Assembly: GCA_033964015.1 (NCBI GenBank) | Contig: CM066916.1 | Coordinates: 8,906,501 to 8,970,500, forward strand | DNA from: Scolanthus callimorphus | Taxonomy: Eukaryota; Cnidaria; Anthozoa; Actiniaria; Edwardsiidae | Direction of reading: 5' to 3' | Length of the DNA: 64,000 bases | Shown here: piece after piece, positions 25,401 through 37,470 of the stretch | How positions within the stretch are numbered: the first letter of the stretch is position 1 | Layout: each line of letters begins with the position of its first letter | Notes under the pieces: model-generated | Database searches by the model: none | What the model saw: only the letters and a program-made list of their open reading frames with translations | Told to the model about the DNA's origin: nothing | Position numbers and translations under genes: made by a program

Positions 25401-28400
25401 AAAATTGAAAATGAGTAATAAAGAATTGAGAAAAACTTATGATTTGTACACCGTAATATCATTCACCAGCAACACCTCCATCATCCTAGTCAACAGCATC
25501 ATCGTCTCCAACACCATCATCCATGCAACACTTTCATCACCACCAATACCATCAGCAACACCAACACCACCAGAAGCACCTCAATCACCATCTTCGTCTT
25601 GATACATCACCAGCAGCAGCAGCAGCACCTAAATCACGTCACCAACACCATTAGCAGCAGCACCTACATCATTATCGTTGTTAACACCTTCTCCATCATC
25701 ATCATCACCACCTCCATCAACCCAGCAACAAACATCATCACTAGAGCAGCAGCAGCAGCACCTAAATCAACGTCACCAACACCATTAGCAGCAGCACCTA
25801 CATCATTATCATCACCTCCATCATCTTCATCATCATCATCACCAGCAGTAGCACCTCAATCATCGTCACCAACACCATTAGCAGCAGCACCTACATCATT
25901 ATAATTGTCAACATCACCTCCATCATCACACCACCTCCATCAACAAACATTATCATCACCAGCAGCAGCACCTCAATCATCATCATCTTCATCACCATCA
26001 TCATCATCACCAGCAGCACCTCCTCAATCATAATCGCCAACACCATAAGCAGCACTACATCATTATCATTGTTAACACCATCTACATCATCACCAGCAAC
26101 AAACATCATCACCACCACCAACAGCAGCACCTCAATCATCGTCACCAACACCATCATCATCACAAGCAACTGCAGCAGCACCTCAATCATCATCACCAAC
26201 ACCATTATCATCACAAGCAACAGCAGCTCAATCATCATCACCAACACCATTATCATCACAAGCAACAGCAGCAGCAGCTCAATCATCATCACCAACACCA
26301 TTATCATCACAAGCAACATCAGCAGCAGCTCAATCATCATCACCAACACCATTATCATCACAAGAAACATCAGCAGCAGCTCAATCATCATCACCAACAC
26401 CATTATTATCACAAGCAACAGCAGCAGCACCTCAATCATCATCACCAACACCATCATCATCACAAGCAACAGCACCTCAATCATCATCACCAACACCATC
26501 ATCATCACAAGCAACAGCAGCAGCAGCTCAATCATCATCACCAACCCATTATCATCACAAGCAACAGCAACAGCACCTCAATCATCATCACCAACACCAT
26601 TATCATCACAAGCAACATCAGCAGCAGCTCAATCATCATCACCAACACCATATCATTACAAGCAACATCAGCAGCAGCTCGATCATCATCTCCAACACCA
26701 TTATTATCACAAGCAACAGCAGCAGCACCTCAATCATCATCACCAACACCATTATTATCACAAGCAACAGCAGCAGCACCTCAATCATCATCACCAACAC
26801 CATTATTATCACAAGCAACAGCAGCAGCGCCTCAATCATCATCACCAACACCATTATTATCACAAGCAACAGCAGCAGCGCCTCAATCATCATCACCAAC
26901 ACCATTATTATCACAAGCAACAGCGCAGCACCTCAATCATCATCACCAACACCATTATTATCACAAGCAACAGCAGCAGCGCCTCAATCATCATCACCAA
27001 CACCATTATTATCACAAGCAACAGCAGCAGCACCTCAATCATCATCACCAACACCATTATTATCACAAGCAACAGCAGCAGCGCCTCAATCATCATCACC
27101 AACACATTATTATCACAAGCAACAGCAGCAGCACCTCAATCATCATCACCAACACCATTATCATCACAAGCAACAGCAGCAGCACCTCAATCATCATCAC
27201 CAACACCATTATTATCACAAGCAACAGCAGCAGCGCCTCAATCATCATCACCAACACCATTATTATCACAAGCAACAGCAGCAGCACCTCAATCATCATC
27301 ACCAACACCATTATCATCACAAGCAACAGCAGCAGCACCTCAATCATCATCACCAACACCATTATTATCACAAGCAACAGCAACAGCACCTCAATCATCA
27401 TCACCAACACCATTATTATCACAAGCAACAGCAGCAGCGCCTCAATCATCATCACCACACCATCATCACAAGCAACAGCAGCAGCGCCTCAATCATCATC
27501 ACCAACACCATTATTATCACAAGCAACAGCAGCAGCACCTCAATCATCATCACCAACACCATTATTATCACAAGCAACATCAGCAGCGCCTCAATCATCA
27601 TCACCAACACCATCATCACAAGCAACAGCAGCAGCGCCTCAATCATCATCACCAACACCATTATTATCACAAGCAACAGCAGCAGCACCTCAATCATCAT
27701 CACCAACACCATTATTATCACAAGCAACAGCAGCAGCGCCTCAATCATCATCACCAACACCATCATCACAAGCAACAGCAGCAGCGCCTCAATCATCATC
27801 ACCAACACCATTATTATCACAAGCAACAGCAGCAGCACCTCAATCATCATCACCAACACCATTATTATCACAAGCAACAGCAGCAGCACCTCAATCATCA
27901 TCACCAACACCATTAGCAGCACCTATATCATTATCATTGTTAGGCACCACCTCTGGAACGCTCTTCCAGACAGTATTCGCCAGAGCAGCACATTGCCTAT
28001 TTTTAAGAACAACCTAAAACACATCTTTTTAAACAGGGATATGATTAGTTTTTAGTTAGTCTTTTTAGTTTTTTTTATTAAGGTAGTTTTCATTAAGTTA
28101 ATTTTATTATATCTTTTTAATATGTTTTTAGATCGTTTTACTATTTATCTGTAAATTTGCTTCGTTAACCTTTTCGTTTTAGTTACTTGAGAAAATTGTC
28201 AAGCGCCATTGAGCTTCAGGAAATGGCGCTATAGAAATTTTGTACTATTATTATCAACAGCAACGGCCCAATCACCAACACCATCATAAACACATTGATC
28301 AGCTGTGCTTACCCTCCCTTCATGATCGTCATGGTCCCAAAGTAGCTCTTGAACTTGGAAGACTCGTGTCCTTGAACCTCACGATGCTGTACAGGCTTGT

Positions 28401-31400
28401 CATCAAGCTACAAATGAAGATCAATTGTAAAATTGTGATTCTTGATGACAAGACGATAACTTAGACAACATCCAAGGCAGCATCTCGATCAAAAACGGAC
28501 ATGTTTTGATGGGTATCTTTTAGGGTAAAAAAAATCATTTGAGCCACGCCATTTTGCTTTTTTTTTAGGGGTGAAACTGAAAATTCCCAATCATCCACGA
28601 CCAAATACTATGCCATCCCTCTCCCCCCCCCCCCCCCCCCCTCCAGGTTCGCAATACTTTCCAGTGCCGTAGCACTGTATAGCCTGGTTGCAAGCAGTGG
28701 AGCGCTGTTCTGATAGCGAGCACGAGAAAGGCTAGGTTCGCATCCAGTTTTTTACTACGGGTTTACTACCCGTCTTTGCTTTTGTCTCTGTTATCCTCGT
28801 TCTTTGTGTGGAGGTGTTGGGTATTGTTTCTTGTCCAACCAGAGAGAAGCTTTGAGCGATACTTACAAAGGTATCCAGCTCTACCGTCTTGTAGGCAGCA
28901 GTACCATACTCGTCTTGGGTGGAGTACTTACCAATCCAGAAGTGAACATCATAAAGAAGCTCCTGAAACCAGTCAAAACAGCATCGGTCATGGAATCAAA
29001 ACGGATCATAGCCAGCTTGCAGGCGGTTCTGGCAGTGCCGTAGCTAGCGCGGGGGGAGGGGGGGTAGTAAAAATATTAGTGGTAAAAAATCTGTTTACCC
29101 CCCTATCAAAAACAAAGGACGATCAGGACTTGCCCACCAGACACAAATTTCTAGCTATGGCCTTGACTGGTATTTTTTTATCGCGGATGAACCCGGTCCG
29201 TTCCGCTGATCGGGCGGCATCTTGGAATTTTGAGACGCGTGATTCCGGGGGCGAGTGCATCAAAAATACAAGATGGCGCCCGATCGAACGGACCGGGTTT
29301 TCCGCGATAAAAACCCAGTACTTTAAAGCAGGCTAAACTTCGTACTTGGTGAGGTCGATGTGGTCCCCAAATTCAGACCGCACGTGTGAAACGTGCGTGA
29401 TCACAGCCCACACAGGGAACCCGAACTGCAGATTCTAAATGCAACTTACGTTCTCCGGTTCTAGTCGTCGCATTTTGTAGCTGTTTAAGCATTATTTTTA
29501 TAGACTTCGTACATGCAGTTTAAAAACCTATGAATCATTTTTTTCTCGATTTCTGTTGGATTGAAGTTCACGACATTTGCCAAGGCCAACCCGAACGCTC
29601 AATTCAAGTTTTCAAGGCGCCCAATTCATTTCCAAAACCGGGAGAGTTGACGTCCCTGCCACCTAGTCGTACATACAACCAAAACTACAACACACTGCTA
29701 CATACATCACTATCCCCCTCTTTGTAGGTATTCAGGATGATGTATGAATCACCACTATAAAACTTCCCGTAATCTTCTTTGGGCCAGTCGGTCACCTGAC
29801 GAGATAAGAATCGTTACATGCAGAAGACAAATGGAAATGCGATTACCACCGAATCCATACGCGATCAAGACATTTTCATTTTAGGTAATTGGAACAATGC
29901 AGCAAATATGAAAGTTTTAGTGCTGGTGTTCATTTTGAAAAAAAGTGTCTATTAAGCAATGCATATGCATATAGGTGTGAGCGGTATTACTTTTATTCTT
30001 TCACATGCTTCCACGACAGTCGTTATGAAAAAGCTACGCGGTAAACATTTCTAAAAAAGCAAATCAAACTACTAGTCGCAGTAAAATGTGGCATGGTTTT
30101 CAATAATACATCGTCTAAAATGTACCTTAAACTTCACAATGCGCCAGATTTGCAAGCCAACCTCCTCGCCAGCACCTCGCCAAGCCGTCTCTTCCATCGC
30201 TGATTCTTTCTTCACCTGCGAAAACGTCAAGGACGTACAAGCAGCACGGCGCCGCGTGGTCATTTTGTCACGTACGGACAAATGCATATATCGGTCAAAA
30301 ATGTTATGTGAATACAAGCAAATAAAGCGTCTTGCCCGTTTGAGCAAACGTTGCGCAAACAAATTGTTTGGTTGTGTTTCCAGATCACTTCAAGTACGCA
30401 CGTGCGATATGCGTATAGGACGCTGCGCGCATGAGCAGGGAGGTTAGAGAAATGACGATGCAACTGCATGTAATATCACTTGATGTGTTCATTACCTTCA
30501 TATGGGACGTAGCAAGCAATTCGGAAAAGAGAGGGGGCATATAACGTGAAAATGTCATTCTCGAACCCAGAGCTCCCGGCTCGTTGCCTCGCAGGGGAGG
30601 CTCTGGTGACATCCATTTGAGGGTCTTCGCTGATTGGCTGAAATGGCGCGCATGCGTACATAAAAGTAGCTTAATCTCGCTTTATAAAAAAACGTATCTG
30701 TCAAACTAATTATAGGCATTCGTTTTCTAGTCGTCTTGTCTTGTGGAGCTCGTGGTACGAGAATGTGAAAATGTATGACGACCCAAACAGATTTTCGATT
30801 ATTTCGGCTATCACCCGTATTAGGCAAGGAAAGAAAGAATGATGAATGAAGGGAAGAACGAAAAAGAATGAGATACATGGGCTCTGACTCTCCTAGGAGG
30901 AGAACTCACTCTTTAATATTGGACGATTGTAATGTAATGTAATGTATGTACTTGTATACCGCAAATTATCATATGGATATGTTCAAATGCGGTTTAAAAT
31001 GTGGTCATGTCTGATCCCTAAGATGCGGACTGCGATTTATACAATGCAGTTTACACTCATGAGTGGTTATTAGCTATATCATTCTGTAGTGAGCACTGTG
31101 GTTGTTTAACGTCCCTCGCATAGTGGTTAAATGTAGTGGGCTGAGAGACGGGACCTCGGTTTATTGTATCATCCGAAAGACGTGAAACACAGGAGAAATG
31201 ACGAATCACTTCAACCCACGATGAGCACAAGGTTAGAAACAGCAGAGAAAAATCCCAACTGCCCCGACTGGGATTCGAACGGTGCACAGAGGTGAGAGGC
31301 AAGCGCTTTACGCTGCGCTACACGTGCTTCACGATTCAAACTCGTCTCACCAATGGGGGTTATCCCTTTTACCCGAGACAAGTTTTTCTCCATATAAACG

Positions 31401-32166
31401 CTCGCTTCGAGTGCCTCGGCTAGAAGGGGGCTATCTATTCTTCCCGGGCTGAGTCATAAAACAACGGAAGCTACACACAAAAGAGCGGATTTCATATGCC
31501 GTTGTGGCAAAGTGATTACACCAATCTACCAATGCTGAAAAACCTATGGCTTGGTCAAAAAGTGATTACCATTACTAACTTATGTACGACTGTCATACGA
31601 ACACCGCTCGAGATTTTTTTGCTCCATTTTAGTTTAATAAACCAAATCGAGCAAAAGAAAATCTGATCGGGCACGCATAATTTTTGTGTCAGTCAAAGAA
31701 TATATTTTTGGCGTGCATTGCGGACCAGTTGAAGCGTATAAGAGCGAACATTTCTCCTTGAGAAATGCATGTGTGAGTAATTTTCGAAGTGCTCTAGCCC
31801 CGTCCTAAACTATTATAAGCTAATAACTGCTTTGTCCTTCAAAAGTTGACACAATTATAAAAATATTGGCAACCATTTAATGCTTGCGTGAAAACGTTAT
31901 TAAATGTAATGCTTTTGGAAAACTCTTCTCCAGCTAAGGGAACTTGCACACAATACTAGCCAATGCCTAGTTCCTTGCCGGACTTTTAAAACTGTTTGAA
32001 CTGCTAAACGGGCCTTAAATTAGTTTCAGATAATGTCTAAAATACTGTCGTACTGAATAATCAAAATCCCGAGCTCTGACCATTAACGGTAGCAAACTTA
32101 CATTCTTTTCGGTGTCAGACCCAAACAGGGCCATGTTGGTATCTTTCCAGTCATATTTCTTTGTTT
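22401..32166 (-). CDS. Gelsolin/severin-like protein, copy B (8 exons seen)
   Basis: Same architecture as copy C. Minus-strand exons: 32166-32102, 30215-30126, 29795-29706, 28962-28867, 28407-28313, 25397-25321, 23688-23596, 22466-22401. Exon lengths match C except exon 1 (65 bp from a possible acceptor, or 71 from an ATG at 32172, against 72 for an open frame), exon 3 (one codon shorter) and exon 6 (one base longer). G1 motifs ([26 protein letters not shown]) and the G2 motif ([11 protein letters not shown]) are intact. Exons for the rest of G2 and G3 were not found between 9751 and 22400, so the copy may be 3'-truncated or those exons too diverged to see. Intron 5 holds the large minisatellite and a LINE end. 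Confidence 0.85.
23195..23395. mobile_element. Element rich in TCGGGCCGAC words
   Basis: Starts near GGGCCATTTACACGCTGCGA. TCGGGCCCGA, GTCGGCCCGACA, TCGGGGCCGA and TCGGGCCGAC recur through the interior on both strands. No protein is recognised. Confidence 0.5.
23596..23688 (-). CDS. Gelsolin B exon 7 (G2)
   Basis: The 93-bp exon encodes [20 protein letters not shown] and DMGMCICQ, same length and phase as exon 7 of copy C. Confidence 0.9.
23886..24095. mobile_element. TTAA-flanked MITE, copy 3 (right end decayed)
   Basis: TTAA then GAGCATGTGTCAGCCGCC opens the copy. The interior is typical; the right end GTGGCTGATACGGACTGCC is diverged and lacks TTAA. Confidence 0.68.
24660..24722 (+). repeat. 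CACTCGTCACG tandem repeat
   Basis: Five to six units of an 11-base word CACTCGTCACG in a short GC-rich patch (24510-24735). Confidence 0.85.
25116..25245. repeat. Hairpin
   Basis: CAATTATTGGATTCGG, CATGACATCGATAATCGTCA and CCTCGGTTTGTGTT have inverted partners to the right of a TATCTAACAA loop. Just downstream of gelsolin B exon 6. Confidence 0.78.
25321..25397 (-). CDS. Gelsolin B exon 6, one-base frameshift
   Basis: The exon encodes ADTGFNRV in frame and then [15 protein letters not shown] in the next frame. The extra base lies in an ACACAC stretch. At 77 bp it is one longer than exon 6 of copy C. Confidence 0.8.
25470..26139 (+). repeat. Irregular start of the minisatellite
   Basis: Degenerate CACCATCATCA, CAGCAGCAGCACCT and AACACCATTAGCAGC words precede the regular array. 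In gelsolin B intron 5. Confidence 0.8.
26140..27918 (+). repeat. Minisatellite with 51-bp unit, about 35 copies
   Basis: The unit runs from CAACAGCAGCAGCACCTCAA through TCATCATCACCAACACC to ATTATTATCACAAG, 51 bases, with some 45-48-base variants. Because most variants differ by multiples of three, long open frames exist on both strands, one of 615 codons on the plus strand. There are no start-context, splice or homology signals, so I treat it as non-coding DNA inside gelsolin B intron 5, antisense to the gene. Confidence 0.93.
27945..28036 (+). pseudogene. LINE 3' end (reverse-transcriptase ORF C-terminus)
   Basis: The plus strand encodes [20 protein letters not shown] followed by [13 protein letters not shown] and a stop. 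The W(N)(A/S)LP..IR....FK..LK pattern is the usual C-terminus of CR1/L2-like LINE ORF2 proteins. It is a 5'-truncated copy abutting the minisatellite. Confidence 0.7.
28313..28407 (-). CDS. Gelsolin B exon 5
   Basis: The 95-bp exon encodes [20 protein letters not shown] followed by [11 protein letters not shown]. Donor GTAAGC, phase 2. Confidence 0.95.
28490..28650. mobile_element. Partial copy of the G-rich MITE family
   Basis: GGGGTGAAACTGAAAATT and GAGCCACGCCATTTTGCT match the interior of the 8.1-kb copy, ending in a C run of about 20 bases. Only one end is preserved. Confidence 0.6.
28867..28962 (-). CDS. Gelsolin B exon 4 (G1 actin/calcium site)
   Basis: The 96-bp exon encodes [20 protein letters not shown] and [12 protein letters not shown], the gelsolin G1 signature. 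Confidence 0.96.
29010..29333. mobile_element. Foldback MITE (CGCGATAAAAAC) with nested insert
   Basis: The left end TAGCCAGCTTGCAGGCGGTT is cut by an inserted segment at about 29030-29167, whose ends GGCAGTGCCGTAGCTAG and CTAGCTATGGCCTTGACTGG resemble inverted repeats. The rest, to GCAGGCTA, matches the 12.7-kb copy. Confidence 0.68.
29706..29795 (-). CDS. Gelsolin B exon 3 (G1)
   Basis: The 90-bp exon encodes [20 protein letters not shown] and then [10 protein letters not shown], with a GTATGT donor. Confidence 0.92.
30126..30215 (-). CDS. Gelsolin B exon 2
   Basis: The 90-bp exon encodes [20 protein letters not shown] and then [10 protein letters not shown]. Acceptor TTCGCAG, donor GTACAT. 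Confidence 0.92.
31070..31345 (-). repeat. tRNA-derived SINE
   Basis: On the minus strand GTGTAGCGCAGCG, CTTGCCTCTCACC and CCGTTCGAATCCCAGTCGGG give an A box, an anticodon-like CTC loop (tRNA-Glu-like) and a B box. A body of about 200 bases with TTTTTCTCTGCTGTTTCTAA follows, typical of a SINE. Confidence 0.7.
32102..32166 (-). CDS. Gelsolin B exon 1 or 2 (N-terminus)
   Basis: The segment encodes [20 protein letters not shown] and N before a GTAAGT donor, matching copy C's start exon. No in-frame ATG precedes it before a stop. The ATG at 32172 is one base out of frame. Either a non-coding or unseen upstream exon joins at the AG before 32166, or a base is missing. Confidence 0.72.
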
Positions 32167-35100
32167 CTGCATGTTGAAGGAGTTGGTTTCAGATCCAGAA
32201 AGTTCAGTGCAACACACGTCCGCCCGCCGCACAGGTAGAAGCCAGATGAAGGAGTGTCGTTCCAAATATGGTAATTACGAGTGTTTTGTCTTCGAAGTGT
32301 CACGCTCGGGATGTCACGCGGCTTTGTGCTTTCACAATGCCAGAACCCTCTAGAATGTAAACCTCCAGAACCCTCCTTTCTTAACAAAGGGTTTGCAGTA
32401 TGTTAGAATACACACATGTGGCTTATTGGGAAATATAAAATTGTAAAATGGCCAGAATATTATTCTACAAAAAACAGTAAGCAGAAACATTTTGTAATAT
32501 TGAGTGGGAATACCTTCCGCGGTCAGTCTTGATCTTTGAAAATCAGCAAGTTGACGAAAATCCATCCATACCACTGAAAAGAGCACCAGGAAATGAGTAA
32601 AGTTGCCAATTAATGGTATCGAGATACTAATGTTAATGTTGTTTTTCGCCCCGAAACGAAAGTTTGGCCCCAGGGTGCAAACCTTTTCCTCGCTCGAAAA
32701 CAACACTAAATTTCATGACATCTCATGAGTGAAACCATAGTTTGGCAAATTTACGAAATTTCAGGGTTTTTTTTTTCAATGGTGTCGATGTATTTTCACT
32801 AACTTGTTGATTTCCAATATCAGAAAAACCGCAAAAGGGCGAAATACACCATTAGAATATAGCCAAACCTATTGAAGCGTGCCCTCTCTAGAGTCGATGA
32901 TTGTTAAAAAATTGCATTATTATGATTCTATTTGTCAAGATTGCATTCAGCTCCAAAATTTCAAACAAGAGTTCAATCTCCCTGTTCAATCCTTAATCTC
33001 ACTCTTTTATTGTTTGCTGGTATCAAGTGCAATCTTGAAAACAGATAATGTAATTAGAAATGCAAGACTCGATCTATTATCAGCTTGAGGGCAAACACTT
33101 GAATGTAACGGATGAATGCAATGGTGGTGGTTCAGCGTCCAAAGTGTGAGAGTGTGTATACCACAGGCACCAGACTGTATACTTCAAATGGGTATATTTT
33201 GGGTTGTAATTCCCTCTAATTTCTCGTATATTATATATTCGTGGAGGAAATGACTTTGAATCTAATGGAGCTCACCAAGAACCCAAGAGAGGAGTTTTGA
33301 CCTCTCTCATACTATGGATATGTATTGGGCATATTTACAGACCGAGTGCTAATTTTAGAAACAATGAGTTGTTTTGTTTTTCACAACCTATGGCCTACGT
33401 GTATCTCATATATAGCAGCTGCCATAAAATAATCCTAATAACAATATTTTTCTTGCAACCTAGAGGCTATTTTCATAGTTTACTTTTTTTTTGGGGGGGG
33501 GGAGGGGGGGGGAGGGGGCTAAAAATAGCTCGATCTGTCAAAATGCCCCAAAATCACGCCTATAGCCAAGAGGAAAGCTCCTTATATTCATGGGCTCCAG
33601 AGCTCACATAAATCTCGGTACTTGGCGCAGTTTCAGTTTATTAACCCGGAAGCTAAGTTGTTATACACCAAGATATAAATATACAAGTATGCATTATACA
33701 TTATACATTGTGAATTATTGCCATTTGGGTGGGTTTTAAGGCCGTTCGGACCGTTTTTCCATGTGAACTTTCATTATAACCAAACATTTACAACCAAAAA
33801 TGTACCCGATCATTCCATTGATTTTTAGTCTGGTCTGCGTGAGGAACAAAAAAGACGGACAAAAGCCTGCTCCAAAGTGTCTTTAATTGTTATAAAACTC
33901 CTTAGTACATCCTTATTTATTGTTTTCATGAAGGCCTGAGCTATTTCAGAACAATGTTGCCATGGCTACACATCACAGACATGCACAGACGATAGTGGAA
34001 TGTAACATTGATTACTTCCCTTTTTACCATCATGATCAGATAATGCCTGGGTTGTGCTGTAGGAACAAGAAAATTTCTTTAATACTTAACAGTCATAAAA
34101 ATCCCCCCCCCCCCCCCCCCCCACTGCAGTTCAGTTACACCTTTGCGCAACAATCATCACGGTTTTTTTTTCTTCTCAGAGGCCCTTGACAGAGTTAATT
34201 CGAAAGCGCCTGTTTGGATGGGTTTTCATACTATTGCGCGCCAGTACCTTTTGTGTGTGCACGATCTAAAATGCTTTGTTAAAGTCTTCGTTCTCCTTCC
34301 CCTCAGCCACGCACGTGATGGGCAGGAACGCGTTCTCGCTGCGCATCAGGTAGTTCTGAAGTTCAAGGGAAACATTTATCATTAGAGGGGATTCCACATG
34401 ACTGTCGTGAGTAAGTACAAATTATTCGGTAATTGCGATTGCTTCGCTTTGTGATTGGTCGAAGGCATGATCTTGATCCTTCAACCAATCAGATCGCGTA
34501 GACGAAAACAATTACTTGTGATACTTCGCTCGCGAAAAGGAGAGATGCGAATTAACCTACTATCTTATTGGTTTGTTATTGAATTACTATCGCATTTGAT
34601 TGGATAGTTAATTACTTATGAATTGATTTGACGACAGTCATGTAAAAACCGCTCTATTATACATTGTACTCACTATCTCGATTCTGATTGTTTTAGAGCG
34701 CGCTTTTTACTTTGGGAATCACACAATTTGAGGGTCTTCAACAAGCAGTGAATCAGCTTGATTCTACCCGCGCAATGCATCGTGGGCCTAGAGTTTGTTT
34801 TGCGCAATTCTTGTACGCTAGCTTTTTTCGCTTCAAATTTTCGCTGCTTAAGGTGACTCATTCGAAATTCAAAATGCACCCAACTGGTCTAGAGCGCAAA
34901 TCTGGGTCGTCAAACTAACGGCTATAACTTTTGTGTCTTTTCCTCTATTGTTATAATTATTTTTTCAAATCCTACTTTAATGATGTATAATATGCTACTG
35001 GGAAACGATCTTCTTGAAAACATTTTTAGAAGTCACAATCTAATTTTTGTGAGGCCTAATTTCATATTCCGGTCGTACTAGAAAAAAATCTGCCGGTTTT

Positions 35101-35315
35101 TTGGCTGAAATTCCAGGAATCGATTCCAGTTGTAGTGATCTCAAATCAAGAGAAGTTACAGAAAATTCGTCGGAACAGAAACGCGGTAATAAAAATACCG
35201 TCAGTTATGGTCAACTATTGCCAAATTAGAACGCTGATTCGCTTGGCTTGAATTGAATTTAATAGTGCTCGAAAACTCCTTATTTGGGCTCTTCCACCGG
35301 CACTATGTGTATAGT

Positions 35316-36125
35316 AATGTATTAAACTTTACCGAAGGTCAGATTGTAAATACCATGAAATACTAAAATGTTCGAACATTATCTACCGAGGAAAGAATTG
35401 TGAAAGCGCAATGAATTTATTACAAGAATGTCGAGTTAAAATGTGTTGTTATTACGTATTATTTCTTGCTAAGATGTATATAGACGAGAAGCTCGAGGCA
35501 TTGGTAATACTTAGTAAGCAAGTTTGAACATCATGCGTGCTATTTGATATAGAAGAAAATTGTTAAAGTTACGGCGGTTCGCCCTCTGGTCATGCACGCA
35601 GATTTGAAGCTGTCTTGTTTATGAATGGTAATGAAATCTCGCATTTTGCCAGGGGGAACACAGTAGCCAACTCTAATCATCGAACAAAGAAAACGTTTAT
35701 CGTCGACTCTTTTCTTGTTCCATAGGGACTTAACAGACAATGCTATTTTCGGAGCGGACTGCTATTGATTAGATTTGGCCTAATGAGCTCCCCTGGAAAA
35801 ACTTCAGATTTCATTATCATTCATAAACAAGAGAGCTTCAAATCTGCGTGCAAAACCAGAGGGCGAATGTCGTAACTTTGTAATTTTCTTCTATGCCAAA
35901 TAAGCAAAATATAATGGTCAAACCTGGTTACTAAGTTTTACCAGTGCCACAAACTTCTCGTCTATATAATCTTAGCAGAAATAATACCCAATAACGGCAC
36001 ATTTTAATGCGACATTCTTATAACAAATTCATTGGTCTTCACAATTTCTTTCTCGGTAGATAATGTTCAAACATTTAGTAGTTCTGGTATTTGAAATCGG
36101 ACCCTCGATAAAGTTTAATACATAC
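35316..36125. repeat. ~810-bp palindrome nested in the large inverted repeat
   Basis: GTATTAAACTTTACCGA at the left end has its inverse at 36113-36125. GCTTCAAATCTGCGTGC at about 35838 mirrors GCACGCAGATTTGAAGC near 35594. The pairing runs through most of the segment to a centre near 35720. Confidence 0.78.
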
Positions 36126-37405
36126 TTTCTAAAACTCATGAATAGTCAATCAGGCAAACATAATGGAAATCAGGACCATGAAGGCCGTTTGTATACCCCG
36201 ATAGAAATTAGCATTTTGGGGAGTCCATGAATATTTTCAGGGAACAGCTGTTCTGATTGGTTGCCATCATCATGGTGCTCAATCAGCGGGAAACGATATA
36301 GAACTGCTGCGCACTGAACTGAATCTGATATAGAACTCCGGTGACGTCAGAGTTCTATATCAGATCCAGTTCAGTGAGCACAGTTCTCTATCAAGTTTGG
36401 CTCACTGAGCATCAGTAATGATAGGACAACTCACCAGAACAGCATGTTTCCCCGATAATATTCATGGAGACCCATCTCTTAAAACGCTCTGTGGTCATGA
36501 TTTCCACCTTTTCCCGTAACCTACGAAAAAAGAACGCATGTTAGAAATGAATACGTGCATTTTGTAAAACGATAGTTCATTTATCACATTTAACTTTTTC
36601 GGTGGCCATGATTTAAACATCCAACAACGACTCGCGGGCAGTGCCCGACCACCCTTCTGTGAACATTTCGTGAAAACGAGCCAAAACGGACATCTTTGAC
36701 AATTATTTGGCAATACTTGAGTTGAATTGGGCTCAAAATCATGCACAGATAAACGAATTTAACTCACCCGTCCAAGTTACTCTACTTGGCGAGTCCGTAC
36801 GAACCGCACTGCTTTGTTAACCGAGAATGAATGGGCAAATTGCATATGATGCATTACGCGCATGACAAAGAAAATTTCGTCAAAGAAATTTGAATCATAA
36901 AAAGAATAAAGAACAATAGGAAACACTGCTGACTATGACATAGCACTTTCTTTACAAAAAGCCAATCAGAAAGCCCTAGCATTATTATAGGTATCGCTGG
37001 TATCGCTAATGCATTCATTTCTTTTCTATACATTTTGAATGGCATTTCTTTGCTCATCATAATTATAGGTAAAAAAGTGACAGCTATTCCAAAGGGAGTT
37101 CTTCTCTTTTTGAAAGTCATGTATTATGAACAGACCTTTTGTCCCAACACAGAAGATATGTCAATTTTCGGAACGCCTCTCTAAATACACTATTCGTAAT
37201 GAAAAGCTCTCGTTGTCGATCTTTTGTTTGCCATTTCAAAATAGCTAAACAATGCATCTTGAAGCCAGTCTATATCAGATTTCTTATTCTCGATTTCAAA
37301 GAAGTAGTTCTCACAAATTTATTTCCTTTTTTTTAACTAGCTTGGAATTATGAATTATTACTGGCAACCGTTTTAGAAGTAGTTTACAAAACTCGCTGTC
37401 GTGTT

Positions 37406-37470
37406 TTATCAGCAGATAGAATCACTCGGCTTCGCCTCGTGTATCTATCTGCTGATAAAAACACCCAGCT
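37406..37470. repeat. Short hairpin with CTCGGCTTCGCCTCGTG loop
   Basis: GTTTTATCAGCAGATAGA and TATCTATCTGCTGATAAAAAC are inverted repeats around CACTCGGCTTCGCCTCGTG. Confidence 0.78.

Noticed and set aside
26069..27916. 615-codon open frame on the plus strand
   Set aside because: It is wholly a 51-bp tandem repeat. It changes composition only because of frame slips, has no homologue I recognise, and lies antisense within a gelsolin intron.
28776..29336. 186-codon plus-strand open frame
   Set aside because: It is antisense to gelsolin B exon 4 and runs into a MITE; the conserved protein is on the other strand.
17095..31345. Functional tRNA genes on the minus strand
   Set aside because: A and B boxes are present, but anticodon loops are not canonical and SINE-like bodies follow in at least one case.
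36420..36516. Possible terminal exon of gelsolin C after an AG at 36517
   Set aside because: Phase 0 gives VTGKGGNHDHRAF and a stop, with only faint similarity to gelsolin C-termini. It is too weak to annotate.
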